Notes under the pieces: model-generated
The model's input: the letters and a program-made list of their open reading frames with translations, nothing else
Databases searched by the model: none
Told to the model about the DNA's origin: nothing
Translations under genes and position numbers: made by a program
Shown here: positions 1 through 8,367 of the stretch, in pieces
How positions within the stretch are numbered: the stretch's first letter is position 1
How the letters are laid out: every line of letters begins with the position of its first letter
Assembly: GCA_903929475.1 (NCBI GenBank)
Contig: CAIYUV010000138.1
Location: 1 to 57,653, forward strand
Direction of reading: 5' to 3'
Length of the DNA stretch: 57,653 nt
Source of the DNA: an uncultured Spartobacteria bacterium
Lineage (GTDB): Bacteria > Verrucomicrobiota > Verrucomicrobiia > Chthoniobacterales > Chthoniobacteraceae

Positions 1-66
1 AAAGGGTTCGTCTCGCAAAAAGCCGCCATCTCCCTCCGTCGGGAGAGACTTGTCTCCGTCCCTGAC

Positions 67-618
67 GCAACTGTGTCCGCCATGGAAGCAACTGTGTCAA
101 TCACGGAGACAACCGTCTGCGTCACGGAACCAACCGTCTGCGACACGGAGACAACCGTCTGCGTCATGGAAACAACCGTCTGCGTCACGGAAACAACCGT
201 CTGCGTCACGGAAACAACCGTCTGCGTTACGGAGACAACCGCCTGCGTCATGGAAACAACCGTCTGCGTCATGGAAACAACCGTCTGCGTCACGGAAACA
301 ACCGTCTGCGTTACGGAAACAACCGTCTGCGTCACGGAGACAACCGTCTGCGTCACGGAAACAACCGTCTGCGTTACGGAAACAACCGTCTGTGTCATGG
401 AAACAACTGCGGAAACGTCTGACGCAACTGTGTCCGACAGAGAGAAACCTGCCTTCCCCCCTGAAGCAGTCGCTTTCTTCTCTGAGATAAGTGCTTTCCT
501 CCCGGAGAAACCCGCCTCCCGCCCCGAAGCGCCCGTTTTCACCATACAAACCCCCGCCTCCGCCGATGAAGCTGTCACTTCCTCAACGCCAAAGCCTGCC
601 CCAGCGGGGCCGCGATGA
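67..618. repeat. 21-bp tandem array 1 (about 17 clear units plus a diverged tail)
   Basis: About 17-18 head-to-tail 21-bp units run from 67 to about 444; the commonest unit reads acaaccgtctgcgtcacggaa, with changes mostly at the same few positions (cac/cat/tac before gga, final a/g). From about 445 to 615 the sequence diverges but keeps the 21-bp step, which shows as a seven-residue pattern ending in Glu. Both other forward frames and one reverse frame are also open over the clean part, as expected from a stop-free repeat whose length is divisible by three. An ORF of 181 codons (73-618) spans the array, but there is no ribosome binding site or recognisable domain, so I annotate DNA repeat rather than a gene. 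A protein made of heptads cannot be excluded. Confidence 0.85.
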
Positions 619-954
619 ACTTGGCTGCGTGTTCATGGCGCAAATCTGCGCCCGCTCACCGCGTGTGCAAATGAGAAGGCCGTCAGCCAGCGGAGCGAAC
701 AAGGTTTTCACCCGCCGCCGGTCTGCGCACCGGCCGGATCATTTATCACGGGATTTACTCCGCCATGCGCGCAAGAACCAACTATCTTGTTGCCCGATCC
801 CGTGATTTCGGCAAAAACCCACGCCCATGCACTTCCCACCCCGTCTTATTCCAACGATTCCGTTGCCCATAAAGGCCCTCACAAATACAACGCTTTTGTT
901 TGTGAGACACTAGTTAGGCGTCGCTACCCACCCACCAAAAACCCAGTCCACACA
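619..954. other. Intergenic spacer with hairpins, no gene recognised
   Basis: About 340 bp between the first 21-bp array and the membrane-protein gene. An ORF can be read back to 787, but its first 56 codons look non-coding. Visible structure: a perfect 6-bp hairpin (gccggt/accggc) near 718-735; a 10-bp inverted repeat, atcacgggat at 745-754 and atcccgtgat at 797-806; and an 8-bp stem ctcacaaa/tttgtgag at 878-906. No promoter stands out. Confidence 0.4.
865..919 (+). other. Weak attC-like hairpin upstream of the membrane-protein gene
   Basis: A stem of ctcacaaa (878-885) and tttgtgag (899-906) is followed after a 6-nt spacer by gttaggc (913-919), an exact match to the integron R' consensus GTTRRRY. 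The mirror position upstream, 6 nt before the stem, holds gcccata, which fits the R'' consensus only partly. The layout resembles a short integron attC site in front of a cassette gene, but there is no integrase gene in view and no clear extrahelical base. Treat as a candidate only. Confidence 0.2.
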
Positions 955-1485
955 ATGCTCACCTACGCACTTTACGCTATCGTAATTCTGACAACCATTT
1001 GGACAGCCGTTGACTCACATCGACTACAGATTTCATCCAGCAAGAAACCATATTCATTTAACAGTGGTTCCTTTTCATGGCTGTTAGGCTGCATACTTCT
1101 TTGGATTATTGTGTTCCCTGTCTATCTGTTCAAACGGGCTAGAACGCTTAAAGAACGCGGCACGCAATCTTCCAATTCGACGTTAATCTCCTTGCTGGGC
1201 ACAGGGGCAGTTGCAGCTACTCTCTTGTGTATCGCGGGACTGTTTCTCGGTTGGCAACGTCTTTCGGTTGACGAACTGCGCGATCAAGTCAGCACAAGCA
1301 TTCAGAGCACTTGGGGCAGCAATCCTGCAACTCAATCTATCCGCTTGAAAAGTCTTTCCCTCATCCATCGCAACGGAAACGAATATAGTGGGCTTCTTGT
1401 GGCGGATGTTTCAGGGAAGGAAGAACAGCATTCAGTGGACGTTACATACGATGGTAAAAATTTAATGTGGAAAATTCAACCGTGA
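955..1485 (+). CDS. Small membrane protein of unknown function
   Basis: 176 residues. Three hydrophobic segments are visible: about 2-20, about 40-65 (ending in a basic FKRAR) and about 75-100. A soluble C-terminal part of about 70 residues ends in DGKNLMWKIQP, reminiscent of the small beta-rich tails seen on other bacterial membrane proteins of unknown role. The start at 955 was preferred to 787 because it opens directly into the first membrane helix. There is no good Shine-Dalgarno. Its composition is visibly more AT-rich than the neighbouring genes. Its stop codon is followed by atgaccgaaacgcct, almost identical to the sequence at the stop of the VOC gene near 27950, which together with the upstream gttaggc hints at a gene-cassette origin. 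Function unknown; topology call is reasonable. Confidence 0.7.
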   Translation: MLTYALYAIVILTTIWTAVDSHRLQISSSKKPYSFNSGSFSWLLGCILLWIIVFPVYLFKRARTLKERGTQSSNSTLISLLGTGAVAATLLCIAGLFLGWQRLSVDELRDQVSTSIQSTWGSNPATQSIRLKSLSLIHRNGNEYSGLLVADVSGKEEQHSVDVTYDGKNLMWKIQP

Positions 1486-1782
1486 TGACCGAAACGCCTC
1501 CTATGAAAGGTGTCAAGGTGGAGCGTGGAAAAAGTTAGAATTGGATTGGGATCTTTGAGTGTTACATACGGGGATGTGGTGGGACTTCGGGGCTTTTGCG
1601 AACGTTTCCGCTTCCGGGAACGCGCGCATTCCTTGGAAGGAAAGATTGGCGGGCTGTGTATTCGCGCTACCTGCTTTGTTTTGAAAGGAAGATGGCGGGA
1701 TGGGACGGATGTGTATTTTTGCGATGCGGTTTGCATTGGACACTCGACAGCCGCGCGCGGAGTCCTTATCCCCACGCGCTCT
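1486..1782. other. Leader of the pur genes, no gene recognised
   Basis: About 300 bp between the membrane-protein gene and purS. The purS frame stays open upstream to 1510, but the extra 91 codons have no similarity to PurS (normally about 80 residues) and look non-coding. A promoter for purS-purQ should lie here; no convincing pair of boxes or riboswitch-like structure was seen. Confidence 0.4.
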
Positions 1783-2013
1783 ATGAAAGCTAAAGTCATC
1801 GTGATGCCAAAGCGCAGCATCCTCGATCCGCAGGGTGTGGCTGTGCGCGACGCCATGCGCCACCACGGCCTGCCCGGCGCGCAGAGCGCCCGCGTGGGGA
1901 AAATGATCGAACTCGAAGTGGACGGCGCGACCGAGGCGCAGCTCCACGAAATCGCGCGCGATTTGCTGAGCAATCCCGTCGTCGAGGATTACGAACTGGT
2001 GGTGGAGAAGTAA
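1783..2013 (+). CDS. purS: Phosphoribosylformylglycinamidine synthase, subunit PurS
   Basis: 76 residues, the usual size for PurS, the small bridging subunit of the three-part FGAM synthase (PurL-PurQ-PurS) that converts FGAR to FGAM in the fourth step of purine synthesis. The protein opens with a beta strand (MKAKVIVMPK), then the family pattern LDPQGVAVRDAMR, a GKMIELEVDG strand and a closing VEDYEL strand. It lies three bases upstream of purQ on the same strand, the standard order. The start at 1783 was chosen by family length; the frame is open further upstream. PurL is not in the window and must be encoded elsewhere. Confidence 0.93.
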   Translation: MKAKVIVMPKRSILDPQGVAVRDAMRHHGLPGAQSARVGKMIELEVDGATEAQLHEIARDLLSNPVVEDYELVVEK

Positions 2014-2016
2014 GCC

Positions 2017-2718
2017 ATGAAAGCCGCCGTCATCCGTTTTCCGGGTTCGAATTGTGATCAAGACTGCCATCTTGTTTTGAAGGAGTTTGGTTTTGCGACC
2101 GACTTTGTCTGGCACAAGGAGGACAGCGTTGCGGGCTACGATTTGATCGTGCTGCCGGGCGGGTTCAGCTACGGCGATTACCTTCGCTGCGGAGCCATCG
2201 CGCGCTTTTCGCCGGTGATGAAATCGGTCATCGAGCAGGCGAAGCGCGGCGTGCTGGTGATGGGCATTTGCAATGGCTTCCAGATTCTTTGCGAAAGCGG
2301 GCTGCTCCCCGGCGCGCTCATCCGCAACCGCGATTTGCATTTCATCTGCGAGCACGTCCGCCTGCGCGTGGAAAACACGGGCAACCCATTTCTTTCCGCC
2401 GCCAAAGTGGGGCAGGTGCTGAATGTGCCCATCGCGCACGGGGAGGGGAGCTACACCGCCGACGCAGCAACGCTTGCTTCGCTGAATGCGGAGGGCCGTG
2501 TGCTCGTCCGCTATTGCGATGTGAACGGCAAGACGGGCGATGCTGCGAATCCAAACGGTGCGCTGGAAAACATCGCGGGGATTTGTAACGCGGGGCGCAA
2601 TGTTTTCGGCCTCATGCCGCATCCTGAGCGCGCCTGCGACGCACGCCTCGGCAGCACGGATGGCCGTGTGTTTTTCCAAAGCATCATGGCAACGCTCGGC
2701 AAGGCGCAGGCGGCCTGA
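2017..2718 (+). CDS. purQ: Phosphoribosylformylglycinamidine synthase, glutaminase subunit PurQ
   Basis: 233 residues, a class I glutamine amidotransferase that supplies ammonia to PurL for FGAM formation. Visible motifs: the N-terminal [10 protein letters not shown], the [15 protein letters not shown] segment, the nucleophile elbow GICNGFQIL with catalytic Cys, and the His-Glu pair in GLMPHPERA near the C terminus. It follows purS by three bases and is surely co-transcribed and co-functional with it. The downstream porin gene converges on it with only 14 bp between the two stops. Confidence 0.95.
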   Translation: MKAAVIRFPGSNCDQDCHLVLKEFGFATDFVWHKEDSVAGYDLIVLPGGFSYGDYLRCGAIARFSPVMKSVIEQAKRGVLVMGICNGFQILCESGLLPGALIRNRDLHFICEHVRLRVENTGNPFLSAAKVGQVLNVPIAHGEGSYTADAATLASLNAEGRVLVRYCDVNGKTGDAANPNGALENIAGICNAGRNVFGLMPHPERACDARLGSTDGRVFFQSIMATLGKAQAA

Positions 2719-2732
2719 GCGCGTGATTTTCG

Positions 2733-4079
2733 CTAGAAGGTAATCGTGGTGCGGAGGCCGATGACGAGTGCGTTGCCGAGTTCGCTGCTGCCGCCGGGGT
2801 GGATGATGTATTGGAGGTCCGGCTGGATGCTGCACCACGGCGTGAGAGCGCGCTGGTAGGTGAGTTCGACGGCTGTTTCGTAGTCCTGTGCGTGGGAGCC
2901 CAGTGTGCGTTGTGCGGCGGCGACGCGCGGGCTGATGTCGAGCCACGCCACTCCGAGTGCGAGCGTGTCGCGGGCTTCGCTTTGGAAGATGCCGCGATAG
3001 GTGAGGCCGGCTTCGGCGCTGTTGCGGATTAAATTTCGATCTGCCGGTGCATGTGCGAAGCGGAGGAATGCGGCGAGACCGTCGTTGGTCGAGCCGGGTT
3101 CACGCCAGACGTCCTGCTCGGCGCTGATGTAAATGGATGAATCGCCACGGTGGCTGCGAGGGTGGGGGACTCCGAGCGTGATGTCACCGATGTCCGCAAA
3201 ACGATCGGTGTGATAGGCGCCGCCGAGTTTGAGGCACGTGGCGAGCGGCGCTTTTTTTTCACAGCTGGCGGGCTTGGGTGTATGCCAGCCGATTTCTGCG
3301 AAGAACATCGCACCTTCGTCGCTGCGGAGTGCGATGCGTGTGTTGTGTTTGTTGTAGTCGTTGGATGTTGCCGCGCCGGGAGTGGGGTCGGTGAGGACGC
3401 CGGGAGCGGGGTTGCCGTCGTAGGCGGCGAACTGGATGTAAGATTTCTCGTCAGGCTCATAACGGAGGCGGATGCCGGGAGCGGTGAAAGGATACGAGGG
3501 CATCGGGAAGTTTATCGTCTCGGCAGCGGGTGCTCCGAAGTCCGAGTTGATGAAGAGCGAGGATGTATCGACTCCATAGAAATCGGTATCGGAGGTCATC
3601 AGGCCGATACGAATGGAGGCACGATTGCTGAGGAATTTTTGATCGAGCCACACTTCGGCAAGCCGGAATGAATCGTAGGCTTCGATGTTGCTCAATCCGC
3701 CGAGGTCGCCGACCCTCTGTTGAGCGATATTGCCGCCGTGCGGATAGATCGCCGAGATGCGCAACGTGGCGCCTGTCCAGTCGGCGAGTTTTTCCGCGTC
3801 GAAATCCAGATTAAACATGAGCAGCCCGGCATATTCCCCGCCTTTTTGCCGTCCGCCGGTGGTGTTGCCCATCAATTCGCCGAGATAACTGCCGTTAAAA
3901 GTAATGCCGCTCTTCCCGAGGCGCGGGCGCATTCCTCCCCAAGTGCCTGTGAGTGTGTCCTGACACGGAGCAGTCTCCGGTTCACCGCCGGTTGCGCAGC
4001 GAACGAAGGCGACGACTGCAAGGAAGAGTAGAAAATTTCGAGATTGCACGAGTGAGTCTCTATCCAATGCAAATGGCAA
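2733..4079 (-). CDS. OprB-family carbohydrate-selective porin
   Basis: 448 residues. After an N-terminal hydrophobic export signal (RNFLLFLAVVAF) the mature part begins with the OprB-type pattern LTGTWGGMRPRLGKSGI, and the body is made of alternating beta strands with many aromatic girdle residues. The last residues, TTITF, end in Phe, the usual BAM recognition signal of outer-membrane barrels. Further family-like pieces are GEYAGLLMFNLDFD, RIGLMTSDTDFYG and YIIHPGG. Expected role: diffusion of sugars or other small solutes through the outer membrane. It lies 21 bp downstream of the P-loop ATPase on the same strand and could share its transcript. The specific substrate is unknown. Confidence 0.85.
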   Translation of the reverse strand: MPFALDRDSLVQSRNFLLFLAVVAFVRCATGGEPETAPCQDTLTGTWGGMRPRLGKSGITFNGSYLGELMGNTTGGRQKGGEYAGLLMFNLDFDAEKLADWTGATLRISAIYPHGGNIAQQRVGDLGGLSNIEAYDSFRLAEVWLDQKFLSNRASIRIGLMTSDTDFYGVDTSSLFINSDFGAPAAETINFPMPSYPFTAPGIRLRYEPDEKSYIQFAAYDGNPAPGVLTDPTPGAATSNDYNKHNTRIALRSDEGAMFFAEIGWHTPKPASCEKKAPLATCLKLGGAYHTDRFADIGDITLGVPHPRSHRGDSSIYISAEQDVWREPGSTNDGLAAFLRFAHAPADRNLIRNSAEAGLTYRGIFQSEARDTLALGVAWLDISPRVAAAQRTLGSHAQDYETAVELTYQRALTPWCSIQPDLQYIIHPGGSSELGNALVIGLRTTITF

Positions 4080-4100
4080 AATACCAGCGTTGAGATCGCG

Positions 4101-4760
4101 TCATCTCCGCCTCTTGCCCGCCTTTGCCCGGACGCCGCGATTTTTCTCCTCCGTCGAAAGCTGCGCGACGATGCTTTCCAGCGCGGCGAGGCCGAAGCTG
4201 ATCTTTTTGAAGAACGAGGGATTGTGCGGCACGAGGATGAAGCGCGGATGCCGTCCCCAAAGGGCGCGCAGTTTTGCATCAAGACGCACCGCTTCCTCCA
4301 TTGTCTCGGTGCGCACGGGATTGCCGCCCTCGATGGATGCACCGCCGACCGCCGCCGTCTCGAAAAAGATCACCGCATCATAGCGGCGAAGTTCCGCTTC
4401 GAGCGTCGTGCCTACGAACTGAAAATAGTCACCGTCGCCATCGGGCCAGTATGCCGCGCCGTCCACCGTGCCACGGTCGCAAAGCAGCGTCCGCCCCGGA
4501 TAAAGCGCGGCCTGCACATCCTCCAGATTCCGCTGCACATTGAAAATCGCCGTCTGCGCGTAGCTCAGCGCATGGCCTTCGCCCGAGCGTGGAAAGCCGC
4601 CCTGGAAAAGAATTGTCGCCGCCTCCGGGACAATCACCACGGCATCGCCAATCTCCCGCCGGAAAAGATCCGCCGCTGTTGTTTTTCCACCGCCGGGGCC
4701 GCCCGTGAGAACGATCCGGCTGCAACGAGGTTGTTTCGATTTTGTTTTCATGGAAATCAA
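4101..4760 (-). CDS. P-loop ATPase/kinase-like protein (AAA_28/NadR-like)
   Basis: 219 residues. It begins with a Walker A motif, LTGGPGGGKTT, near residue 20, followed by the features of the AAA_28 group of NTPases (related to NadR kinase and Ttd14): a conserved EAAT after the second strand, an FQ..RN.E helix and the CDRGTVDGAAYWP segment where CDRG matches the Walker B position. The C-terminal 15 residues are very basic. Members of this group are predicted small-molecule or nucleotide kinases; the substrate here is not known. The ATG at 4760 is used; one four codons in is also possible. Upstream of the porin gene, same strand. Confidence 0.75.
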   Translation of the reverse strand: MISMKTKSKQPRCSRIVLTGGPGGGKTTAADLFRREIGDAVVIVPEAATILFQGGFPRSGEGHALSYAQTAIFNVQRNLEDVQAALYPGRTLLCDRGTVDGAAYWPDGDGDYFQFVGTTLEAELRRYDAVIFFETAAVGGASIEGGNPVRTETMEEAVRLDAKLRALWGRHPRFILVPHNPSFFKKISFGLAALESIVAQLSTEEKNRGVRAKAGKRRR

Positions 4761-5041
4761 GGTGCGGTGGTGTTTGTGATGACGTATGCCGACACCGATC
4801 GCTGTGCGATGTTACATGATGAAGTGGATATTCAAGACGATGATTTTTCAGGTATCACCATTTGTCCGGTTTTTTCGCTCTGCCGATTTTGTGACACCGC
4901 CCTCGTCGCCCAACGGTGTGGTTTCGCGCAAGCCTGACGCGTTCTTCACTAGGAGCAATGGGTTCACGCGTGAGGGAAATTTCACGGTGCGGGTGAAATC
5001 TGATCTTCACGCGGACGGGCGGGAGTGCGTAGCGTGGGGGC

Positions 5042-5332
5042 ATGGCAGAAGTTTTACGCACGAAACAATCCGGGGAGCTGACTCAGACGTTTTTGGAGTT
5101 TCTCCTCATGCAGACGCAGCAGGCGCTTTTTGCGCTGGGCAAGCATCCGAGCCGTCCGCCGAATTCGCCTCCGCCGAATCTCCAGCTCGGGAAGATGTAT
5201 GTGGATCATCTGGTGATGTTGCGCTGGAAGACGGATGGGAATTTGAGCGCGGAGGAGCTGGGGGCGCTGGATAATGGCATCACGCTTTTGCAGGGGGCTC
5301 TCACCGAGGCGATGAAGGAGAGCACGAAGTGA
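5042..5332 (+). CDS. DUF1844 family protein
   Basis: 96 residues, all-helical in appearance. The segment FLEFLLMQTQQALFALGK, followed by a Pro-rich loop and QLGKMYVDHLVMLRWKTDGNLSAEE, is characteristic of DUF1844, a small family found in several phyla and often encoded near cell-envelope or lipid genes. No enzymatic motif. Its stop overlaps the GTG start of kdsA (GTGA), so translation is likely coupled and it is the first recognisable gene of the Kdo/LPS export operon. Function unknown. Confidence 0.85.
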   Translation: MAEVLRTKQSGELTQTFLEFLLMQTQQALFALGKHPSRPPNSPPPNLQLGKMYVDHLVMLRWKTDGNLSAEELGALDNGITLLQGALTEAMKESTK

Positions 5333-6144
5333 GGCCGCAATTTCAAACGGGGAATGTGACGTGGGGCGGCGCGGAGCCGGTGTTCATCCTCGGGCCGTGT
5401 GTGATCGAATCGGAGGAATTTGTGTGGCGGATGGCGCGGGCGATTCACGGCGTCTGCCGCGAGTTGGGGGCGCAGTTCATTTTCAAGGCGAGCTATGACA
5501 AGGCGAACCGGACGAGTGTGAAGAGTGCGCGCGGGCCGGGGCTGCGCGACGGGTGCGGGTTGCTTGCGGCGATCGGGAAGGAGCTGAATGTGCCGGTGAC
5601 GACGGATGTGCATTCGCCGGAGGAGGCGCGGGCGGCGGCGGAGTTTATTGATTTGCTGCAAATCCCGGCGTTCCTGTGCCGGCAGACGGATTTGATCCAG
5701 GCGGCGGCGGAGACGGGGCGGGCGGTGAATGTGAAGAAGGGGCAGTTCCTCGCGCCGTGGGATGTGAAGAATATCGCGGTGAAATTGAAGGCGTTTGGCT
5801 GTGAGCGGTTCATGTTCACGGAGCGCGGGACGACTTTCGGATACAACAATCTGGTGGCGGATATGCGGTCGCTATACTGGATGCGGGAGCTGGGCTGCCT
5901 CGCGGTCTTTGATGCGACGCACAGCGTGCAGCGTCCCGGCGGCGGCGGCGACACGACGAGCGGCGACGGCGTGCTCGCGCCGGTGCTCGCGCGGGCGGCG
6001 GTGGCGACGGGGTGTGACGGTGTGTTTATCGAAACGCACGAGGATCCGTCGCGCGCTTTAAGTGACGGGCCGAATCAAATTCCGCTGGCACAATTGCCCG
6101 CGCTCTTGAACACTCTCATTCAAATCCATGCGCTCGTTCGTTAA
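5329..6144 (+). CDS. kdsA: 3-deoxy-8-phosphooctulonate (Kdo-8-P) synthase
   Basis: 271 residues, normal for KdsA. It condenses phosphoenolpyruvate with arabinose 5-phosphate to Kdo 8-phosphate, the first committed step to Kdo of the LPS inner core. Diagnostic pieces: LGPCVIES, FKASYDKANRTS, TTDVHSPEEA, the QIPAFLCRQTDL phosphate-binding stretch, VKKGQFLAPWD, FTERGTTFGYNNLV and FIETHEDPSRALSDGPNQ. The start is GTG, overlapping the stop of the DUF1844 gene by four bases. Its end overlaps the lptC start by 17 bp, so the operon is tightly packed. Confidence 0.96.
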   Translation: MRPQFQTGNVTWGGAEPVFILGPCVIESEEFVWRMARAIHGVCRELGAQFIFKASYDKANRTSVKSARGPGLRDGCGLLAAIGKELNVPVTTDVHSPEEARAAAEFIDLLQIPAFLCRQTDLIQAAAETGRAVNVKKGQFLAPWDVKNIAVKLKAFGCERFMFTERGTTFGYNNLVADMRSLYWMRELGCLAVFDATHSVQRPGGGGDTTSGDGVLAPVLARAAVATGCDGVFIETHEDPSRALSDGPNQIPLAQLPALLNTLIQIHALVR

Positions 6145-6742
6145 GCCAGTCATCTTTGTCCTCGGAGCGGTGATCGGCTTTACGCAGGTCGCTGCGAAGA
6201 AGGATGAGCCGAAGAAGGAGCAAAAAAAGGACGCCCCTGCGAAGGATGTGAAGTCCGCCGAGAAAAAGGACGGCAAGACGGACAAGGCCTCCGGAAAGAA
6301 AGATCGAAGTCTGAGTCTGCCAGTGCCTCCGGGGCATCCGCAGAAGGGGTTGAAAATCCCCATGTATGATTCGAACGGTAAGCTCACGATGAACTTTCAC
6401 ATCGGAACCGCGACGTGGATAGACGACGAGAACATCAAGTTGCAGGAGATGCGAATCGAGATGTTCAAGGACGACGGCAGCCACGACATGGACATGGATC
6501 TTCCGGACTCGGTGCTGAACAACAAGACGCAGGATCTGACATCCAAGGTGCGAGTAAATGTAAAGCGGGACGATTTTGAAATTACCGGCAACAACATGAC
6601 TTTCAATCTCGAGACGAGAAAGGGAACGCTTGGAGGCGGAGTGAAGATGATTATTTACAACCTCTCCGACGAGACCGGGGAACAGCCGACGGAAAAGAAA
6701 GCAAAGATCGAAATACAGCCAATCAAGGAGGAACAAAAATGA
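6128..6742 (+). CDS. lptC: LptC-like LPS export periplasmic protein
   Basis: 204 residues. An N-terminal signal/anchor (VKPVIFVLGAVIGFT) is followed by a long Lys/Asp-rich low-complexity linker (about residues 24-60) and then a beta-jellyroll-like domain with the LptC pattern: short strands ending in GKLTMNFHIGTATW, IKLQEMRIEMFKDDG, RDDFEITGNNMTFNL and a closing GGVKMIIYN. In the LPS transporter LptC passes LPS from LptB2FG to LptA. Identification leans on fold pattern and place: directly after kdsA and before lptA and lptB. The charged linker is longer than in proteobacterial LptC. Confidence 0.8.
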   Translation: MRSFVKPVIFVLGAVIGFTQVAAKKDEPKKEQKKDAPAKDVKSAEKKDGKTDKASGKKDRSLSLPVPPGHPQKGLKIPMYDSNGKLTMNFHIGTATWIDDENIKLQEMRIEMFKDDGSHDMDMDLPDSVLNNKTQDLTSKVRVNVKRDDFEITGNNMTFNLETRKGTLGGGVKMIIYNLSDETGEQPTEKKAKIEIQPIKEEQK

Positions 6743-7548
6743 AGTATCGTGAAAAATTCGCCATCGTGGCGTTACTCACAGCAATCGTTGCATCCGCAGG
6801 GGCGCAGGGGTTGCAGTTCGACGGCGGAAGCGTGGAAATTAAACCGATCATACACGAGCCTGAGAAGCTCCCTGTGCCCAAAGCGGCCCAGGCAAGCCCT
6901 GACCAGGCCGCGCACGGCGATCCTGCTGCAGCCAAACAGACAAAGGCACCCACGGAAATTATCGCCCGCGAAGCCAGCCTCGATAACAAGGAGCATATCG
7001 CAATTTTCACCACCGAGGTGGATGTGAAGGATCCGCAGTTCAATTTGGATTGCGACAAACTGACGGTGCATCTCAAAAAGCCCCAGCCTGCCGCAAAACC
7101 AAACGACCCCAAAGCGCCCAAGACTGTTCCGCCGGCTGGAGTAAAACCGGCGGAAGCAGCCACGGCGAAGCCCGGCGAAAAAGCAGCGAAGACCGATACC
7201 GGCGGCAACATCGAGAAGGCGATTGCCGAGGGCAATGTGATCATTGTTCAGGACAAACCGGATGCTGAAGGGAAATTGCAGCACTATATTGGAAAGGGGA
7301 AAAAGGCGGTCTATGAGCCGGACAAAAAAACCTGCACGCTGACGGGATGGCCGCGCGTGGCGCTTTCAGTGAACGGAGAACTCAACAAGGAGATCATTTC
7401 CAAGGAGGAGGGGTGTGTCATCATCATGAATCAGGACGGGAGAATTGACGTTCACGGCTATCACATCACGCGGCTGATTGATTCGAGCGCTCTCGACGCC
7501 CAGCCTGCCAAGCACGATTCTAAACCCGATCAAGCCGGACTCCGCTGA
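6739..7548 (+). CDS. lptA: LptA/OstA-like LPS transport periplasmic protein
   Basis: 269 residues with a signal peptide (AIVALLTAIVASAGA). OstA-like blocks are visible: IIAREASLDNKEHIAIFTTEVDVKD, FNLDCDKLTVHLKK, EKAIAEGNVIIVQ and GKKAVYEPDKKTCTLTGWPRV, the usual order of the LptA beta-jellyroll, which forms the periplasmic LPS bridge. Between strands lies a Pro/Ala/Lys-rich insert (about residues 117-150) not found in short proteobacterial LptA. A strong GGAGG-type ribosome site sits inside the end of lptC; start and stop overlap by four bases. Three bases separate it from lptB. Confidence 0.85.
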   Translation: MKYREKFAIVALLTAIVASAGAQGLQFDGGSVEIKPIIHEPEKLPVPKAAQASPDQAAHGDPAAAKQTKAPTEIIAREASLDNKEHIAIFTTEVDVKDPQFNLDCDKLTVHLKKPQPAAKPNDPKAPKTVPPAGVKPAEAATAKPGEKAAKTDTGGNIEKAIAEGNVIIVQDKPDAEGKLQHYIGKGKKAVYEPDKKTCTLTGWPRVALSVNGELNKEIISKEEGCVIIMNQDGRIDVHGYHITRLIDSSALDAQPAKHDSKPDQAGLR

Positions 7549-7551
7549 ATC

Positions 7552-8325
7552 ATGTCCATCTCCGCACCCGCTCCTGAAACAGAACGCGTTCCTGCAACCG
7601 GCGAACCGATGTTGCAGACCGAGCAGCTTGTGAAAATTTACGGCGGACGCGCCGTGGTGAACGGCGTGGACATTAATTGCCGGAAGGGGGAAATCGTCGG
7701 CCTGCTCGGCCCGAACGGCGCTGGAAAGACGACCAGCTTTTATATGATCGTGGGTCTTGTTCGTCCCAATTCTGGCAAGGTGATTTTCAATGGCAAGGAT
7801 GTCTCCGACCTCGCGATGTTTAAGCGAGCGCGCATGGGCATGGGCTATCTCCCGCAGGAGGAGAGCATTTTTCGCAAGCTCACCGTGGAGCAAAACATCA
7901 TGGCCATCCTCGAAACCACGCCGATGAACAAGGCGGCGAGGAAGGCACGTTGCGATGAACTGCTGGAGCAATTCGGCATCGCGCACGTTCGCAAGCAACT
8001 CGCACTCACGCTCTCCGGCGGTGAAAAGCGCCGTCTCACCATCGCCCGCTCGCTCGTGACCGAGCCGAGCCTCCTGATGCTAGACGAGCCTTTCAGCGGC
8101 GTGGATCCCATCGCCGTGCAGGACGTGCAGGGCATCGTGAGCGGTCTGCGCAAACTTGGACTCGGCATTCTTATCACCGACCACAACGTCCGCGAGACCC
8201 TGAGCATCGTGGATCGCGCCTATTTGATTTTCGAGGGGCGCGTGCTCATGCAGGGCACGAAGGAATTTCTCATCAACAACCCCGAGGCACGCCGCCTCTA
8301 CCTCGGCGAAAACTTTTCGATGTGA
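7552..8325 (+). CDS. lptB: LPS export ABC transporter ATP-binding protein
   Basis: 257 residues. ABC ATPase with Walker A GPNGAGKTT near residue 57, Q-loop YLPQEESIFRKL, signature LSGGEKRR, Walker B LLMLDEPFSGVDP and switch His in ITDHNVRETL. The sequence between signature and H-loop (AVQDVQGIVSGLRKLGLGILITDHNV) is typical of LptB. It powers LPS extraction by LptB2FG at the inner membrane. A Pro-rich N-terminal extension of about 18 residues precedes the family start. LptF and LptG are not in the window. Confidence 0.95.
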   Translation: MSISAPAPETERVPATGEPMLQTEQLVKIYGGRAVVNGVDINCRKGEIVGLLGPNGAGKTTSFYMIVGLVRPNSGKVIFNGKDVSDLAMFKRARMGMGYLPQEESIFRKLTVEQNIMAILETTPMNKAARKARCDELLEQFGIAHVRKQLALTLSGGEKRRLTIARSLVTEPSLLMLDEPFSGVDPIAVQDVQGIVSGLRKLGLGILITDHNVRETLSIVDRAYLIFEGRVLMQGTKEFLINNPEARRLYLGENFSM

Positions 8326-8367
8326 TGCTCATCTTTCCCAGAATAAACACAACAAAGGAGAAACAAC

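Noticed and set aside
1510-1782. N-terminal extension of PurS
   Set aside because: PurS is about 80 residues; the extension has no similarity and the normal family start is at 1783.
1513-2946. 477-codon minus-strand ORF
   Set aside because: It lies antisense to purS and purQ, whose motifs are complete, and its product is rich in Arg/His with no domain: a high-GC shadow.
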